Assembly: GCA_016648135.1 (NCBI GenBank)
Contig: JADDOH010014650.1
Location: 1-64,000, forward strand
Reading direction: 5' to 3'
Length of the DNA stretch: 64,000 bases
DNA from: Agrypnia vestita
Lineage: Eukaryota > Arthropoda > Insecta > Trichoptera > Phryganeidae
Made by a program: the position numbers and the translations under genes. Shown here in pieces: positions 31,984 through 42,602 of this stretch; position 1 is the stretch's first letter, and each line of letters begins with the position of its first letter. Under the pieces are notes generated by a model. The model searched no databases. It was not told the DNA's origin and worked only from the letters and a program-made list of their open reading frames with translations.

Positions 31984-32473
31984 TAGAGATGGGTCGTTCA
32001 TGAACGAACCGTTCTTTTAGAATAGTTCACTTTACTGAACGAACGAACGGTACATTTCACTTAAGTGAACTAATCGTTCAATAGTTCAGTAGATGAAAAA
32101 TAATTCATTAATTAAATTCTGCTAAAATGTTTGTAAATTGAATCTTCTAGGCAGTGAACAGTATGTTTCTGTTTTCGTGATATATTGAGGATCGGCATTC
32201 CTTGTCGAGTATGGAATTAGTATCTTTTTTGAGGTCAACAAATTCTTCTTTTGGGAAAATATGATCGATATATTTTTCTGGGGAAATTTTTTTTTGGTCG
32301 CCAAAAGCTTTTTCCCTCAGTATTGTTATGTTTTAGAAAAAATATATCTCGTAATTGAACACTTCACTTTACAAAAATTGAAGTTACCGAACGATTTAAA
32401 GTGAACAGTTCATTTGACTGAACGATCTGGCGGACGAACAGTTCAGTCAACAGAATGAACTTTCCCAACTCTA
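31984..32473. mobile_element. hAT-type miniature (490 bp)
   Basis: Ends TAGAGATGGGTCGTTCA and, as complement of the right end, TAGAGTTGGGAAAGTTCA. Flanks TTAATCAG and TTAATCAA form an 8-bp duplication with one mismatch. Subterminal regions are full of GTTCA/TGAAC and GAACGA words on both strands, typical of repeated transposase-binding sites. No transposase coding sequence. Confidence 0.7.
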
Positions 32474-32802
32474 TTAATCAAAATTTAATAAATTATGTTT
32501 CAGTTAATTATTGTTTAATTTCTGCTTGTTTTCTAACGTTACTCCTTTTAAAGATTTCAACCGTCCCGCGTAATGAACAGACATTCAAGACTAATCCCCA
32601 GAGGATACTCGTAGTAAAATGAAATATTTCGATCATTCCCGCGCTCCGGCTATTGAATATTTCAAAATGCTACTTATCCGACCGTAGATATTCACAGAAA
32701 TCGTCGGGACGGGAGTTGCATTACGAAAAAACATTTCAAAAATCGTGGGAACTCTCGCAGAGTTCAAGTATTACCGCGGATTTCGCGAGCGTTGATACAT
32801 TT

Positions 32803-33305
32803 TTACTCCCTTTATATTAACTCGTGGCGTCTGCTTGCTTGCCGTCAACAAAAACTTTGGATCGATTTTTGACCCTTTTCCCGTGATCCAATCGAGAAGA
32901 TTTATCAAATTTTCGTTAAAAAAATTAATAATTATAGTATAATTTCGGATTTTTGGAAATTTTATTGGTTTTTTTCAAATTGGAATCATTAGAAAAGTTT
33001 GATTAGCAACGGCGGCCCGATAACGTCGCGGAATATTTTTTAAATTTGAATTACTCCGTCGGTATACATAGTAGGTACTTCACTACGAATGTCGAAAATC
33101 TAAATTGACTGACAAATGTTTTTAGAATTCAATCTTCAAAGCGTGAAGTGTCTTATCAAATCTCAAAACATCTGACATTTTAGAAATATATTAAATTACT
33201 GTAAGCTTAGTGTTATGTTATATGTTTTAATTCGTCTTTAATTGTTGTTATATTTTACAAAGAAAGGGAGTATAATAAAAACTTGGTTTTTATGGGTTAC
33301 TTTTT
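32803..33305 (+). repeat. dispersed repeat 'F', copy 3 (reference copy)
   Basis: Complete-looking copy of about 503 bp from TTACTCCCTTTATATTAA to TTTTTATGGGTTACTTTTT. Near the right end AAAGGGAGTATAAT is the complement of the start-type sequence, suggesting subterminal inverted blocks. Nothing in it codes for protein. Class unknown. Confidence 0.75.
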
Positions 33306-33527
33306 ATATCTTTATTTGCGAGAACGTTCGTTCTGCAAACTGCATATTGCACAGATTCGCAGCAGACGGGAAACAAACTGAATTCTTAATCGGAAACAAT
33401 ATATACTGCTGCATCCTCACAATGCGATGTCATACTGATTAACGCAATCTTTAAATACGTAACTCATCTTCGCCATTATAAGTAAAAGAGAATTCAATGC
33501 CAATATACTGCTTTAATACTCATACAC

Positions 33528-34110
33528 ACAATCTAGTTGATAGTCCGGAACTTCTTCAACGAATATCTTACCACATCCCAACTCGCAATAACAGACATTC
33601 ACCTACTTTTCATCTCCCCTTTTGTAAGACCAACTCAAAACAAAACTCCTTTATGTACAGATCCACAAATTCATTTAACACAAACTATCACCACATTGAC
33701 ATTTTCAACGCAACAATAAGAAACATAAAACAAACAATATCTACACTACCGCACCCAAACTAATTTGTACATTATATCTTCCCTTCTACTCCCGTCCCAC
33801 ATTCCCCTCCACCCTCTCCATTCGCTATTAATGTATGTTAAAGTAAATTTTTAAATTCAGTGGAAAATTTTTAAGATTGTTTTGCTGTTAACTTTTCCCA
33901 AAACAAAATAAATAAATAAACACACAAATACACACACTCACACAAACTCACTATTGGACATGTTTTTTCTTATTTTTTATCGATTGTATATATGTGTTTT
34001 CTTGTAATTGGCCCAAAACTCTGTACATCATTGTTTTTTTCAAGATTGATTAATTATATGGCTGTAAGAAAACCAATAAATGAAAATAAAAAAAATAAAA
34101 AATAAAATCA
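33528..34110 (+). pseudogene. LINE C-terminus and 3' UTR, 5'-truncated
   Basis: Begins at the codons for HNLVDSPELLQRISYH and continues NRHSPTFHLPFCKT in the same frame as the plus-strand ORF ending at 33763. The remainder is 3' UTR ending in AACCAATAAATGAAAATA and an A-rich tail. It closely matches the inverted copy at 47925-48520. Confidence 0.7.
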
Positions 34111-34209
34111 CGTCATATTAAGTCATTATAATATTTATTGCACTAAGTTATTAAAAGTTCAGCACAATTTTTTCAGATTTATTAATTTTAAATTATAGAT
34201 GCTGTCACG

Positions 34210-34530
34210 TGCCGTGGCTACATTAACATTAAATCAAACATAATAATTTCGTTCTGTCTGTCCCCGTAACTTCGTGTAACGTCCGTGATTTCGTTCGAAT
34301 TCGAAGATGGGGCTTGAACGCCGGGCCACCAAACCCGAACCGGCCACGGCCGCCTCTCTGTGGAGCGCCAAAAAGATGCTACAAATACATACTAGGGCTT
34401 AGCAAAGACGCGAAACATTTCATGTTCCGCCCAATAGCCAGCAGGGGAAATATTAAAAAAACTTGCAAATATTTGGATAAAAGTCGTTATTTCTATTTCG
34501 TGGGTGTCGGCTATAAATAAGAAAATACTT
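34210..34530 (-). repeat. dispersed repeat 'G' (GACGGA family), inverted
   Basis: Minus-strand order: CGACACCCACGAAATAG, GTTTCGCGTCTTTGC, CGTTCAAGCCCC, TTCGAACGAAATCACGG, ACGAAGTTACGG, GGACAGACAG, GAAATTATTATGTTTG. It abuts a PLE inverted pair on its 5' side. Confidence 0.6.
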
Positions 34531-34569
34531 TTTCTTTAGGAACCGGCGTGTAAAAGTACCGCCATTTTT

Positions 34570-34790
34570 GACGGATTACAGGTACTTCTTTGTATATTTT
34601 TCTGGGATACTCTGCCATGTATAAGTGACCTCTCTGGCTTTCGGATACCATTGCAGGGTCCATCATCAGGGCTGATATGATGTGATGTGATGGCTGATGG
34701 ACCCTGCAATGGGATCCGTAAGGTCGGCCAGAGAGGTCACATATACACGGCAGAGTATCCCAGAAAACTATACACAGAATATTCTGAACG
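34570..34790. repeat. inverted pair of PLE ends with hammerhead-like cores
   Basis: Left copy on the minus strand: CTGATGATGGACC, GGTATCC, GAAA then GCCAGAGAGGTCAC. Right copy on the plus strand: GCTGATGGACCCTGCAATGG, GATCCGTAAGGTCGGCCAGA. Both match the end at 13407-13530. The left copy has lost ACGTCA after GAAA, and the right copy has lost part of the core, so neither should cleave. Confidence 0.65.
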
Positions 34791-34907
34791 GCCGTGAATA
34801 CCTGAGAACATTTTCGGGTTACAGGTTGTTTTTGCAACAAAAATTAATTTACATTAAAATGGGTTGATTATTTTATTTACGAAATTTTTATAGCCCTGTT
34901 TCTAATG

Positions 34908-35460
34908 CTAACTAACTGACTAACTTACCATCACGCCGTTTCCCCGTGGGGGTAGGCACAGAGGATAGAGCGCCATACTCTTCTGTCTTGACATACAACT
35001 TTCGCTTCGTCTACATTCATATATCTTCGCATGCAAACTCGACGGTTGTTCAGGCTTCTAACAGGACCATCTTCCAGTATCTGGTTAATCTGGTCATGCC
35101 ACGTCTTCAGCGGTCGCCCTCTCTTTCTGGCGCCGTCAACACTTGCATCATATATCTCTCTTACCATTCTTTCCTCATTCATTCGCTCAACATGCCCAAA
35201 CCATTCCATTCATTCCTAATATCTTCATTCTTTACTCTATCATACATGGATTCGCCACACATACGCCTAAGGGACCTCATCTCCACTGCATTCAATCTAC
35301 TTTCGTTCCTCTTCTGCCAGACTTCACTTCCATACATTAGTGTCGGTACCAGAACTACATTATGTACCGCTAGTTTTGCCTCGGTAGACATATTTCTATT
35401 AGAAATTATTGCATTCAAAGCACCGTTCACCCTATTCCATTTCTAACGCGATTTCCACGA
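34908..35460 (-). pseudogene. LINE C-terminus with (TTAG)n-type tail, frameshifted
   Basis: The minus strand encodes VNGALNAIISNRNMSTEAKL, VLVPTLMYGSEVWQKRNESR and RSLRRMCGESMYDRVKNEDI (35430-35179). In another frame it gives EWFGHVERMNEERMVREIYD, GARKRGRPLKTWHDQ and VWRSILCAYPHGETA (35209-34931). The tail is at 34908-34925. Same family as 41848-42602. Reverse transcriptase core absent. Confidence 0.8.
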
Positions 35461-35535
35461 TTCCTTTAGATTGGTAGTGGAAGACGCTATCAATCGACCA
35501 AGGCACAAACCGGTGGCATGTTGGGCCTGCCATTA

Positions 35536-36312
35536 AGCGTCTGATACACATGCTTCTTTAGTGGCACGTGAGCATGCGCAGTATCGACTTTGACAGTGGC
35601 ATGCTTATTAGTGGCATGTGTGTACGCACATTGCTAGAAATGAGCATGCCACCTAGTGGCATGCTCAAAAATCAACCGCCGGTTGATTTTAAGCATGCCA
35701 CTGTCATTCACCATAGAGAAGGGGTATCTTTGGAGCATGTGTGAACAGACTTGCTTATTTATGAGCATGCTTATGTCATTCGCGGGCTTCGCGGCTAGTA
35801 TTATCAATGCGATCTTCTCAGTCCGCGACAGATGAAACAAATATGGCGCGTTGGGGAGATGATAAAACATTACTTTTCGTGACTTATTATAAGAATCACG
35901 AATGTCTGTGGAATACTCGGTCACCGTTGTGTAAAAATAATATAGTGAGAAATAATGTTTACGAAACTTTATTAATAGGCATGAATGATTCAAATCTTAC
36001 AATAAAAATTATATAAACTAAAATCAAAAATGTGCGGATGGAAACTAGGGAACTTTTTTGATTTATTGGTTCACTTGAATTTTCTTTTTCAGTTTGCAAA
36101 GTTTCCATTTTGAACAAGAGCGTCTCTATTCTATGACAAGAGCATGCCACTAATAAGCATGTGTGTTTGATTGTTAGCTTTGGACATGCTTATTTATGAG
36201 CATGCCACTAATAAGCATGCCAGTAATGAGCAAGTGTGTACAGTTGTTAGGGCATGCTTATTAATGGCATGCTCATTAGCATGCCAGTAAAGAAGCATGT
36301 GTATCTGTACCT
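35536..36312. mobile_element. PIF/Harbinger-type element with MADF-like ORF, copy 1 (777 bp)
   Basis: Ends AGCGTCTGATACACATGC at the left and, as complement of the right end, AGGTACAGATACACATGC, so inverted but not identical in the outer bases. Flanked by TTA (35533-35535, 36313-36315). Both subterminal regions are packed with GCATGC palindromes. It nearly matches the 778-bp copy at 60026 in inverted orientation; a shortened relative is at 46667. Confidence 0.85.
35807..36016 (+). CDS. MADF/Myb-like DNA-binding ORF, truncated
   Basis: A 69-codon ORF with MARWGDDKTLLFVTYYKNHE, CLWNTRSPLCKNN and NNVYETLLIGMND. The W-x(9-10)-L-I/F-x-x-Y-K-x-H-x-x-L-W pattern fits a MADF or Myb/SANT-like domain, which is the second protein encoded by PIF/Harbinger elements. 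The domain's third helix region is cut short at KII. It is likely a remnant inside a non-autonomous element; the same ORF is kept with one difference at 60322-60531. Confidence 0.5.
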   Translation: MRSSQSATDETNMARWGDDKTLLFVTYYKNHECLWNTRSPLCKNNIVRNNVYETLLIGMNDSNLTIKII

Positions 36313-36329
36313 TTAAGCACCATTATACC

Positions 36330-36600
36330 TCCGGCTTACTTACAGCGTTGCGAAATGGCCGACCGCGCCTTCCCGGGCCGGTGTTTTTGGAGGTGCACGG
36401 TCACCAGCTGCGCCGCGATGTGAAAGCCACTCGCGATTGTTATTGTTGTAACGTACAGGAGATATTGCAGTTTCCTGCTGCGCCGGCTGCTCAGTAGGTC
36501 ACGGCGCGGCGGCTGGACCAGAAGTGAGATCGACGGGTTAATACACGAAATGCCGGAGACGACGTGACGCAACCCGCCGAGCAAATCACCGCCGATCATT
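36330..36600. other. GC-rich segment, no gene recognised
   Basis: GC-rich stretch directly after the Harbinger element. ORFs of 66 and 87 codons overlap on opposite strands and carry no motif. Confidence 0.4.
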
Positions 36601-36697
36601 TCTACTTAATTAAACTGAGTTATTTTCTCACCGCTATGGAACGAAACTAGAGAAGGTACAAAGTGTTGTATAATTGGTCTGCAATTTACATGAAAGA

Positions 36698-37235
36698 TGG
36701 GATCCTTCGGTTGAAATCAAACGCCGCATAGAGCAAGCTCGTGCAACCTTTATCCGCATGAGAAAGATGTTCTGCTGTCATGATCTCAACCCAGGATTAC
36801 GAATTCGAATGGTCAGATGCTACGTGTTTTCAGTATTGTTCTATGGAATGTAAGTATGGACGCTTACCGAAGAACTGATAAGGCGACTTGAGGCATTTAC
36901 GGAAGAATTCTCAAAATAAGCTGAATGGACAGAGTTACGAATGAAGACGTTATGACTCGGATGAATAAAGAAAAAGAAGTTATTAAAACAATAAAAATCA
37001 TCCGAAAACTTCAATATCTAGGACATGTGATGAAACATCCAGAGAAATACAAAAGATTGCCGGAAGTCGGGGCCCTGGAAGAAGGAGGACTTCATGGCTG
37101 AAAAACTTGAGACAGTGGTTTGGCCAGTCTACTGTGAAGCTGTTCCGGGCCGCAGTAAACAAATTCCGCATAGCCAACATGATAGCCAACGTCCGTTCAA
37201 CGGAGAGGGCACGAGAAGAAGAAGATATTTTCGAG
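36698..37235 (+). pseudogene. LINE C-terminus, decayed
   Basis: In shifting frames: DPSVEIKRRIEQARATFIRM, RKMFCCHDLNPGLRIRMVRC, YVFSVLFYGM, a stop, VWTLTEELIRRLEAF, and later KIIRKLQYLGHVMKH and ANMIANVRSTERAREEED. It parallels the ORF at 43739-44665 (CRIEASRAAFNKMRQIFCDD, YIWSVLLYGVESW). The end is GAAGAAGAAG-rich. Several stops and frameshifts. Confidence 0.75.
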
Positions 37236-37252
37236 AGGAGCGTCAGTAATTA

Positions 37253-37750
37253 ATCATCATCATCATACGCTCGACAGCTCTGCGTGGGCCTTGGCTTAGT
37301 CCAGAAGTCTCCTCCATTCCTGTCTGTCTGTCTGTCGCTTTTGTCTTCCAGTTTGTTATTCTTAATACGGATGTATCGGCGCTGACAGACTCCATCTATT
37401 TCTGGTCTTCTTCGTCCTCGTGGTGCGAAGACTGTGAGGCGTTTTACAGGGTTTTCGTCGTCCATTCTGATTAGGTGACCAGTCCATCTCAAGCGGCCCA
37501 CCTTGATGGACCACATCGTATCGTGCTCTCCATATGTGTCATACAGCTCTCTGTTATATCGATGACGTCAACCATTACAGGACCTTAGGCTGTCCTGAGG
37601 ATCCTTCTTTCAAATGCTGCAATGGATCCCTCTAGGGCTGTCGTTAATACCCAGGTTTCACGAGCACATGTTAGGACTGCCTTTATCAGGGTTTTGTAGA
37701 ATAACATTTTGTTGTTTCCTCTTACTAGCTTTGGCTTTCACTGTTCCTGA
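37253..37750 (-). pseudogene. LINE C-terminus with (GAT)n tail
   Basis: Minus strand: MLFYKTLIKAVLTCARETWV-type sequence, LEGSIAAFERRILRTA, a stop, and in another frame MWSIKVGRLRWTGHLIRMDD, ENPVKRLTVFAPRGRRRPEI. The tail of GATGAT repeats is at 37255-37265. Typical C-terminal non-LTR sequence; the catalytic part is missing. Confidence 0.75.
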
Positions 37751-37764
37751 AGACCATTCAATGT

Positions 37765-37890
37765 TTATTCAATGTTTATCAGATCAATGTTTATTCAATG
37801 TTACAATGTTACAATGTTGCAATGTTACAAAGTTTACAAAGTTTACAATTTATTTAATGTAACAAAGTTTACAAAGTTTACAATTAGTGT
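37765..37890 (+). repeat. short degenerate tandem repeat
   Basis: Repeats of TTCAATGTTTA, TTACAATG and ACAAAGTTTAC pass gradually into one another over about 125 bp, as in slippage-derived simple repeats. Confidence 0.65.
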
Positions 37891-38317
37891 TTACAAAATT
37901 TAATTAAGCTTTTTTCATTGTTGCTGAGAGTCTTGGCAGCAAGTAAACACTACAATTAATTTGATGCCCTGCCTGCTACACTAGTAGTTTACTGTATTAT
38001 AGCAGACAGTGCTCTTCCAGTAGTATAATGTTCAAGAATATTTAGTATTTATATAACATTTGTGAATCAATATTATTGCCAATTAAAATTGAGTAATAGT
38101 AATAATTAAATGTTTACAATCTAATAATGGTGTTAATTAATTCTATTATAGACAAAGGAAAAAAAATGATCTGAATAGGATATTTAATAAAATAAAATAA
38201 AATAAAATAAAACAATTAAAAGTTTTTAGAAAGATGAAAGTAAATGTTCTTGTAGGATTAGTATTTTTCAAATTTAGTTTATATCATGGATTTTAGTAGG
38301 TTTTGGACATGCTTCCT

Positions 38318-40264
38318 TCACTTTTCATGCAGCCATAGTTTCACTTTTGAAGAAAAATATGCGAGACTATGGCTACAAGTTTTTAGTGTAGTGTTAAGAG
38401 TATTGAATATTTTTGGTGCTTGGAAGAGGTGAAATCTTTGTGAAAATGTTTTTGTGAATTTTGGTACAAGATATTCGCTGTTCACCTGTGCCCTTGTTGA
38501 GTGTGAGTGAGTTATTTTTTGGTGATCTTGTTTATGTCGGAAAAAATATTTTAAAGTGTTGAGTAAATATATTTGATTGATGTCCAGGACGTGACATTCA
38601 CTAAAAAGTTCTTCTGAAGGAAAACGAAATGGCTTTTTATGAATAACTCTCAATACCATTTTCTGGGCTTTGCTTAATGCATCTAAGATAGTAGAAGCTG
38701 CACCACCCCAACTGACAGTTGCATAATTAATGAGTTAGTGACACAGTGCATAGTATACTATTCTTCTTGTCGGTGCGTCGAGTACATCTCTAATTTCTTT
38801 GAAAAAATAAACTAGCTTTCTTATTCGGACTGTGAGATTCAAAATATGTTTTCTCCAGGTAAGATGCTGGTCTATGTACACACCTAGATATCTTATATCT
38901 TCCGTTGACTGCAGATTAGTACAATCACAGGGTTTATCTTTTGATTGACATGTATGAATCTGTAGATTTTTGGGCTGTTTTATTACTGTTCTTTTACTGA
39001 TGGAGAAGCACATGTATTTTGTCTTTGAAGCATTTACTGTTAGTAGATTTTTGTCAAGCCATGCTGTTATTCGATTCAATCCACTTTGTGCCTTTTTTAA
39101 AACATTTTCCCAGGAATCATCTTGAAAAAGAAGCACTGTGTCATCTGCAAAAGAAATTATTTTACCGTTTTCTAAATTGGAGTTACACATTTCATTGACA
39201 TATATGAGGAAGAGCGTGGGTCCCAAAACACTTCCTTGCGGTACTCCGTATGATGTTTTGTGGAGGTTGCTGCAGTGATCGCCCGATTTAACCACCTGAA
39301 CCCTGTTATTTAGATAATCTTCAAACCACGCCAAAGCCGTTCCCCTTATTCCCAAAGCTGATAACTTGTGCAGCAGCAGTGGATGAGACACCGTATCGAA
39401 GGCTTTGGCTAGGTCCAAAAAGATCCCAATACAACGTTTGTCTTTATCTAATTGTGTAACTAAGAATTCCGTTAGTTGACATATTGCATCTTCTGTTGAG
39501 AGTTTTGGTTGAAACCCGTATTGATTGTTGGAGATTGTTTTGTGAATATCCAGGTATTTTAAAAGACGTACTTTAACTATCTTCTCTAAGATTTTAGAAA
39601 AAATACTTAGGAGCGATATAGGTCTATAGTGGCTCGGATTACGGGGATCACCACCCTTGAATATTGGACAGATTGTAGCCAGTTTTAGTGCATTTGGAAA
39701 GATACCCGTTGAGAGACTTTGATTGAATATATAACAAAGAGGCTTACTTAATTGGTCTTTATTATACTTCACCACTTTTGCTGTTATCTCATCATTTCCA
39801 GGGGCACTGTGAGACTTTAGATTACTAATAATTGCAGCAATTTCATGACTGGAGGTTGGAGCAAAGAAAAATGAATATGGACTTGCTGAATTTAAATTTG
39901 TTTTGAGGTTTTCTTCGGTAGTTTTTAGACGAGACAAAATATTTTGTGCTAATTTTTTACCAAGCGAAGCAAAATGCCCGTTTACATTATCTAGCACTTC
40001 AGTAATAGCCTTATCCTCAGTAGCATGATTTTTGTTTGGAATCAGCATATCACATATATCCTTGCTTCTAGTATTTTGTGTAGAAGTCATTTCTCTTATA
40101 GTTTCCCATGTTTTCTTTGCATCATGTTGATTTGCTTTTATAATATTTTTGTAATATAAGTGTTTAGCGGATTTGACCGCTCTATTACAAATATTTCTAT
40201 ACTTTTTGTAAAAGTTTTGTAAGCCGATATTTAGAGGGTTAAGTTTAGACTGTTTGTGTAACAC
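38318..40264 (-). pseudogene. LINE reverse transcriptase with one in-frame stop
   Basis: Copies element RNA into DNA at the nicked target. 648 codons in one frame with a single TAA at 38735-38737 (after YYALCH). Motifs in order: KSHSAPGNDEITAKVVK, PICPIFKGGD-type motif (ATICPIFKGGDPRNPSHYRP), LSTEDAICQLTEF, GIFLDLAKAFDTVSH (first catalytic Asp), TSYGVPQGSVLGPTLFL, and SFADDTVLLF with the FADD catalytic pair. A thumb region and a C-terminal segment (SWGGAASTILDALSKAQK) follow. The polymerase core is intact; the stop cuts off only the last 140 residues. The true frame extends upstream of 40264 into the endonuclease. Confidence 0.88.
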
Positions 40265-40745
40265 ATCTCTCTTATTTATGCAGTTAACTAAACTTTCAGT
40301 TATCCAAGATTTCTTAATTTTTTTCCTCGAATTATTAGAAATATGTTCTTGATTTTTTTTATGTGGCTTTGTAGAATATACAGAAATTTTGAATATGATG
40401 TATTAGCATCATTAGTCTCGTATACTGGTAACCAGGTTTCTTTTTCCAAGTCCTGTTTTAGCATTTCAAAATTTAGTTTGTGACGGGGTTTTGTATAAGT
40501 TTTTGTATTTATTTTTTGTGTTCCAAAGTCAATCATTACTGGAAAGTGATCCGTGATAGTAGTTTCACATACAATTCCTTTCGCCAAGAATTTGCTTTTA
40601 ACCATAATGTGATCTAAACATGCGTTACCTCTTGTTGGGTTGTTGATGGCAGGAACGAAACCTTGTTCAGCTAACATGGATAGGTATTCATTGCAACAAG
40701 TGTAATTCATAACTAACCTAAATACGGAGTGTTGTCATCCTATTT
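40265..40745 (-). pseudogene. LINE AP-endonuclease C-terminal part, frameshifted
   Basis: The frame from 40710 reads YTCCNEYLSMLAEQGFVPAI, NNPTRGNACLDHIMV and TTITDHFPVMIDF. The D-H-I and T-D-H-F-P pairs match the C-terminal catalytic motifs (substrate-binding and the SDH-type Asp-His) of LINE apurinic-type endonucleases. A one-base change in an A run near 40360 shifts it out of frame with the reverse transcriptase; in the other frame SRKKIKKSWITESLVNCINK joins onto MLHKQSKLNP. The N-terminal half of the nuclease is missing. Confidence 0.82.
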
Positions 40746-41700
40746 GGGTAGGGGTGCAATATCAAAAACAGGATCAATCGATAACAAATGAGACACTGGA
40801 CCAAACCCTTATCATGCTGATCCCGATCATTATTCTCTGTTCATCATGGACCCTGAGAGAACGAAAACACAAGAGGGTAGTAGCTCTGAAAATCGAGTCA
40901 TGCTTCTCATTCGGTGGACAGTCTGCAGAATTAAATATCCAGCCGCGTCTATCCTTAACTACACTCGTGTTAAAAATTTATTGTTCGATGGAGGCTGATT
41001 ATTTATTAATAGGCAAAATATTTAATGAATTCGAAAAGACTTCCAAATATCTAGCCTTCACATTTTACAAAAGTCTATGCATCGCACGCACTATGACATA
41101 ATCAAAAAGTGGAATTCAGAAGTAATTGGATTAAAAATTTCAATCATCAGAATGAAAGAAAATAATGTGTACTCACCATTATATTTTTTTTATTGACCAC
41201 CATAATTCGTATTTTTAATGCTATATTTTACAAAATAAAATAGGAAAAATAAATTGAACTATTAATAGGTTTTTTTGAGATATCATACTCTGTGCAAAAC
41301 TAGAAAAAATATATTTTCGTCAAGCAATTTTGAGATAACTCATCGTGTACATTATAATATACCTACACAAACTTATAACAAGGTAAAATTTCTTTAGAGA
41401 GCTTTGAATTAATTTTTCAGATATTTTTTTTTCCAAAATAACAGAAATCTAAGAAATTTCTCATGGATCCAGATTAATTAACGTCTTTTATATTCATTCT
41501 GGATGAAATCTGTGATCAAATATTTTTGCCTGATAGATATGTCTTCTGTTGCTAATACATACGAGTATAAATACATATTTTAATATATATATATATAATA
41601 TATCTATATATCTTATAATATATATATTAATAATTTTTAAAAAAAGCATTGTTTCGAAAAAATATGAAAAATCAATATTGAAATTTTCTACAGTTCAACC
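40746..41700. other. spacer, nothing recognised
   Basis: AT-rich, with a TA-rich palindromic stretch at 41580-41635. A 115-codon ORF at 40754-41101 has no motif I recognise. Confidence 0.5.
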
Positions 41701-41704
41701 AAGA

Positions 41705-41825
41705 TAAATTATATAGAAGTCTCGAATAAATTATAAAAGTAAGAGAAACGTGTATGGGAGTCTTTTATACGATCGCCTAGGGCTTACAATCTGCGTGAGC
41801 TGACTTAAGTGATCATTCTACACAT
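41705..41825 (+). mobile_element. inverted-repeat miniature 'T', single end
   Basis: ATTATATAGAAGTCTCG, GAGAAACGTGTATGGGAGTC, GATCGCCTAGGGCTTAC and AATCTGCGTGAG match the terminal region at 12366-12470. It ends where the adjacent LINE begins, so the element may be broken by that insertion. Confidence 0.55.
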
Positions 41826-41847
41826 TACAACGTTATCCGCAAATAAA

Positions 41848-42602
41848 ATAATTTCAGCAAATCGAAAGTGATGGTATTCGAGAGAGACGAAAGAGTGACT
41901 AAGTGTGATGTAATTATAAACAACGAATGCTTGGAACAAGTGAACGAGTTTGTGTATTTGGGAAGTATGTTTAGTAGAGACGGCAAGGCTGAGAATGATA
42001 TCGAAAGGAGAGTAACTGCGGGAAACAAAGTTAATGGTGCACTAAATGCAATTATGGCCAATAAGAATCTGTCAAAAGAAGCAAGACTAGCGGTACATAA
42101 TGGCGTTCTAGTGCCAACCCTTATGTATGGAAGTGAAGCCTGGAATTGGCAAAAGAGGAATGAAAGTAGACTGAATGCGGTTGAAATGCGGTCACTAAGA
42201 CGCTTGTGTGGAAAATCTTTGGTCGATAGAGTGAGGAATGAACAAATTAGAAGTGAATGCAATGCTGGCTGTAGTGTGGTAGATAGAATAAAGAAAGGAG
42301 TGCTGAGATGGTTTGGTCATGTGGAACGTATGAACGAGGAAAGGATGGTTAAGAAAATATATGAGGCGAATGTTGAAGGCAACAGGAATAGAGGGCGTCC
42401 GCGAAAGACCTGGCACGATCAGGTACTACAAGTATTTGAGGATGGCCCTGTTAAAAGCCGCAACAATCGTAGAACGTGTATGAGAAGATGTATGAATGTG
42501 GCCGAAGCAAAAGTGGTGTGCCAGGATAGAAGAGTGTGGCGTTCAATCCTCTCTGCCTACCCCTGCAGGGAAACGGCGTGATGGTTAGTTAGTTAGTTAG
42601 TT
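41848..42602 (+). pseudogene. LINE reverse transcriptase C-terminus with (GTTA)n tail
   Basis: 5'-truncated but open to its natural stop at 42579-42581 (237 codons from the first ATG). It starts just after the polymerase YADD region (NFSKSKVMVFERDERV) and continues QVNEFVYLGSMFSRDGKAEN, NGVLVPTLMYGSEAW, RSLRRLCGKSLVDRVRNEQI, RWFGHVERMNEERMV and RGRPRKTWHDQVLQVFEDGP. It ends VWRSILSAYPCRETA, then a 3' tail of GTTA repeats at 42583-42602. It is the least damaged 3' copy of a family with five or more fragments here (28008, 28490, 34908, 47213, 55190). Confidence 0.85.

Larger units (their letters stand above)
38180..40745 (-). mobile_element. 5'-truncated LINE (CR1/L2/Jockey-group), 2.5 kb
   Basis: The longest retroelement in the window, read on the minus strand. 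From 40745 down it holds the end of an AP-type endonuclease, a linker, a reverse transcriptase, a C-terminal domain, a 3' UTR and an (ATTTT)n tail at about 38187-38212. It is truncated inside the endonuclease. Two lesions (one frameshift, one stop) separate it from an open frame. Clade is inferred from motif style, not from a tree. Confidence 0.85.

Noticed and set aside
34946..35446. 166-codon plus-strand ORF
   Set aside because: Antisense shadow of the LINE fragment whose minus-strand frames carry clear reverse transcriptase C-terminal motifs.
41580..41635. TA-rich palindrome as a regulatory or origin site
   Set aside because: Low-complexity TA repeats are expected by chance and slippage in this composition.
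41825..42262. 145-codon minus-strand ORF
   Set aside because: Antisense shadow of the LINE C-terminus at 41848-42602.
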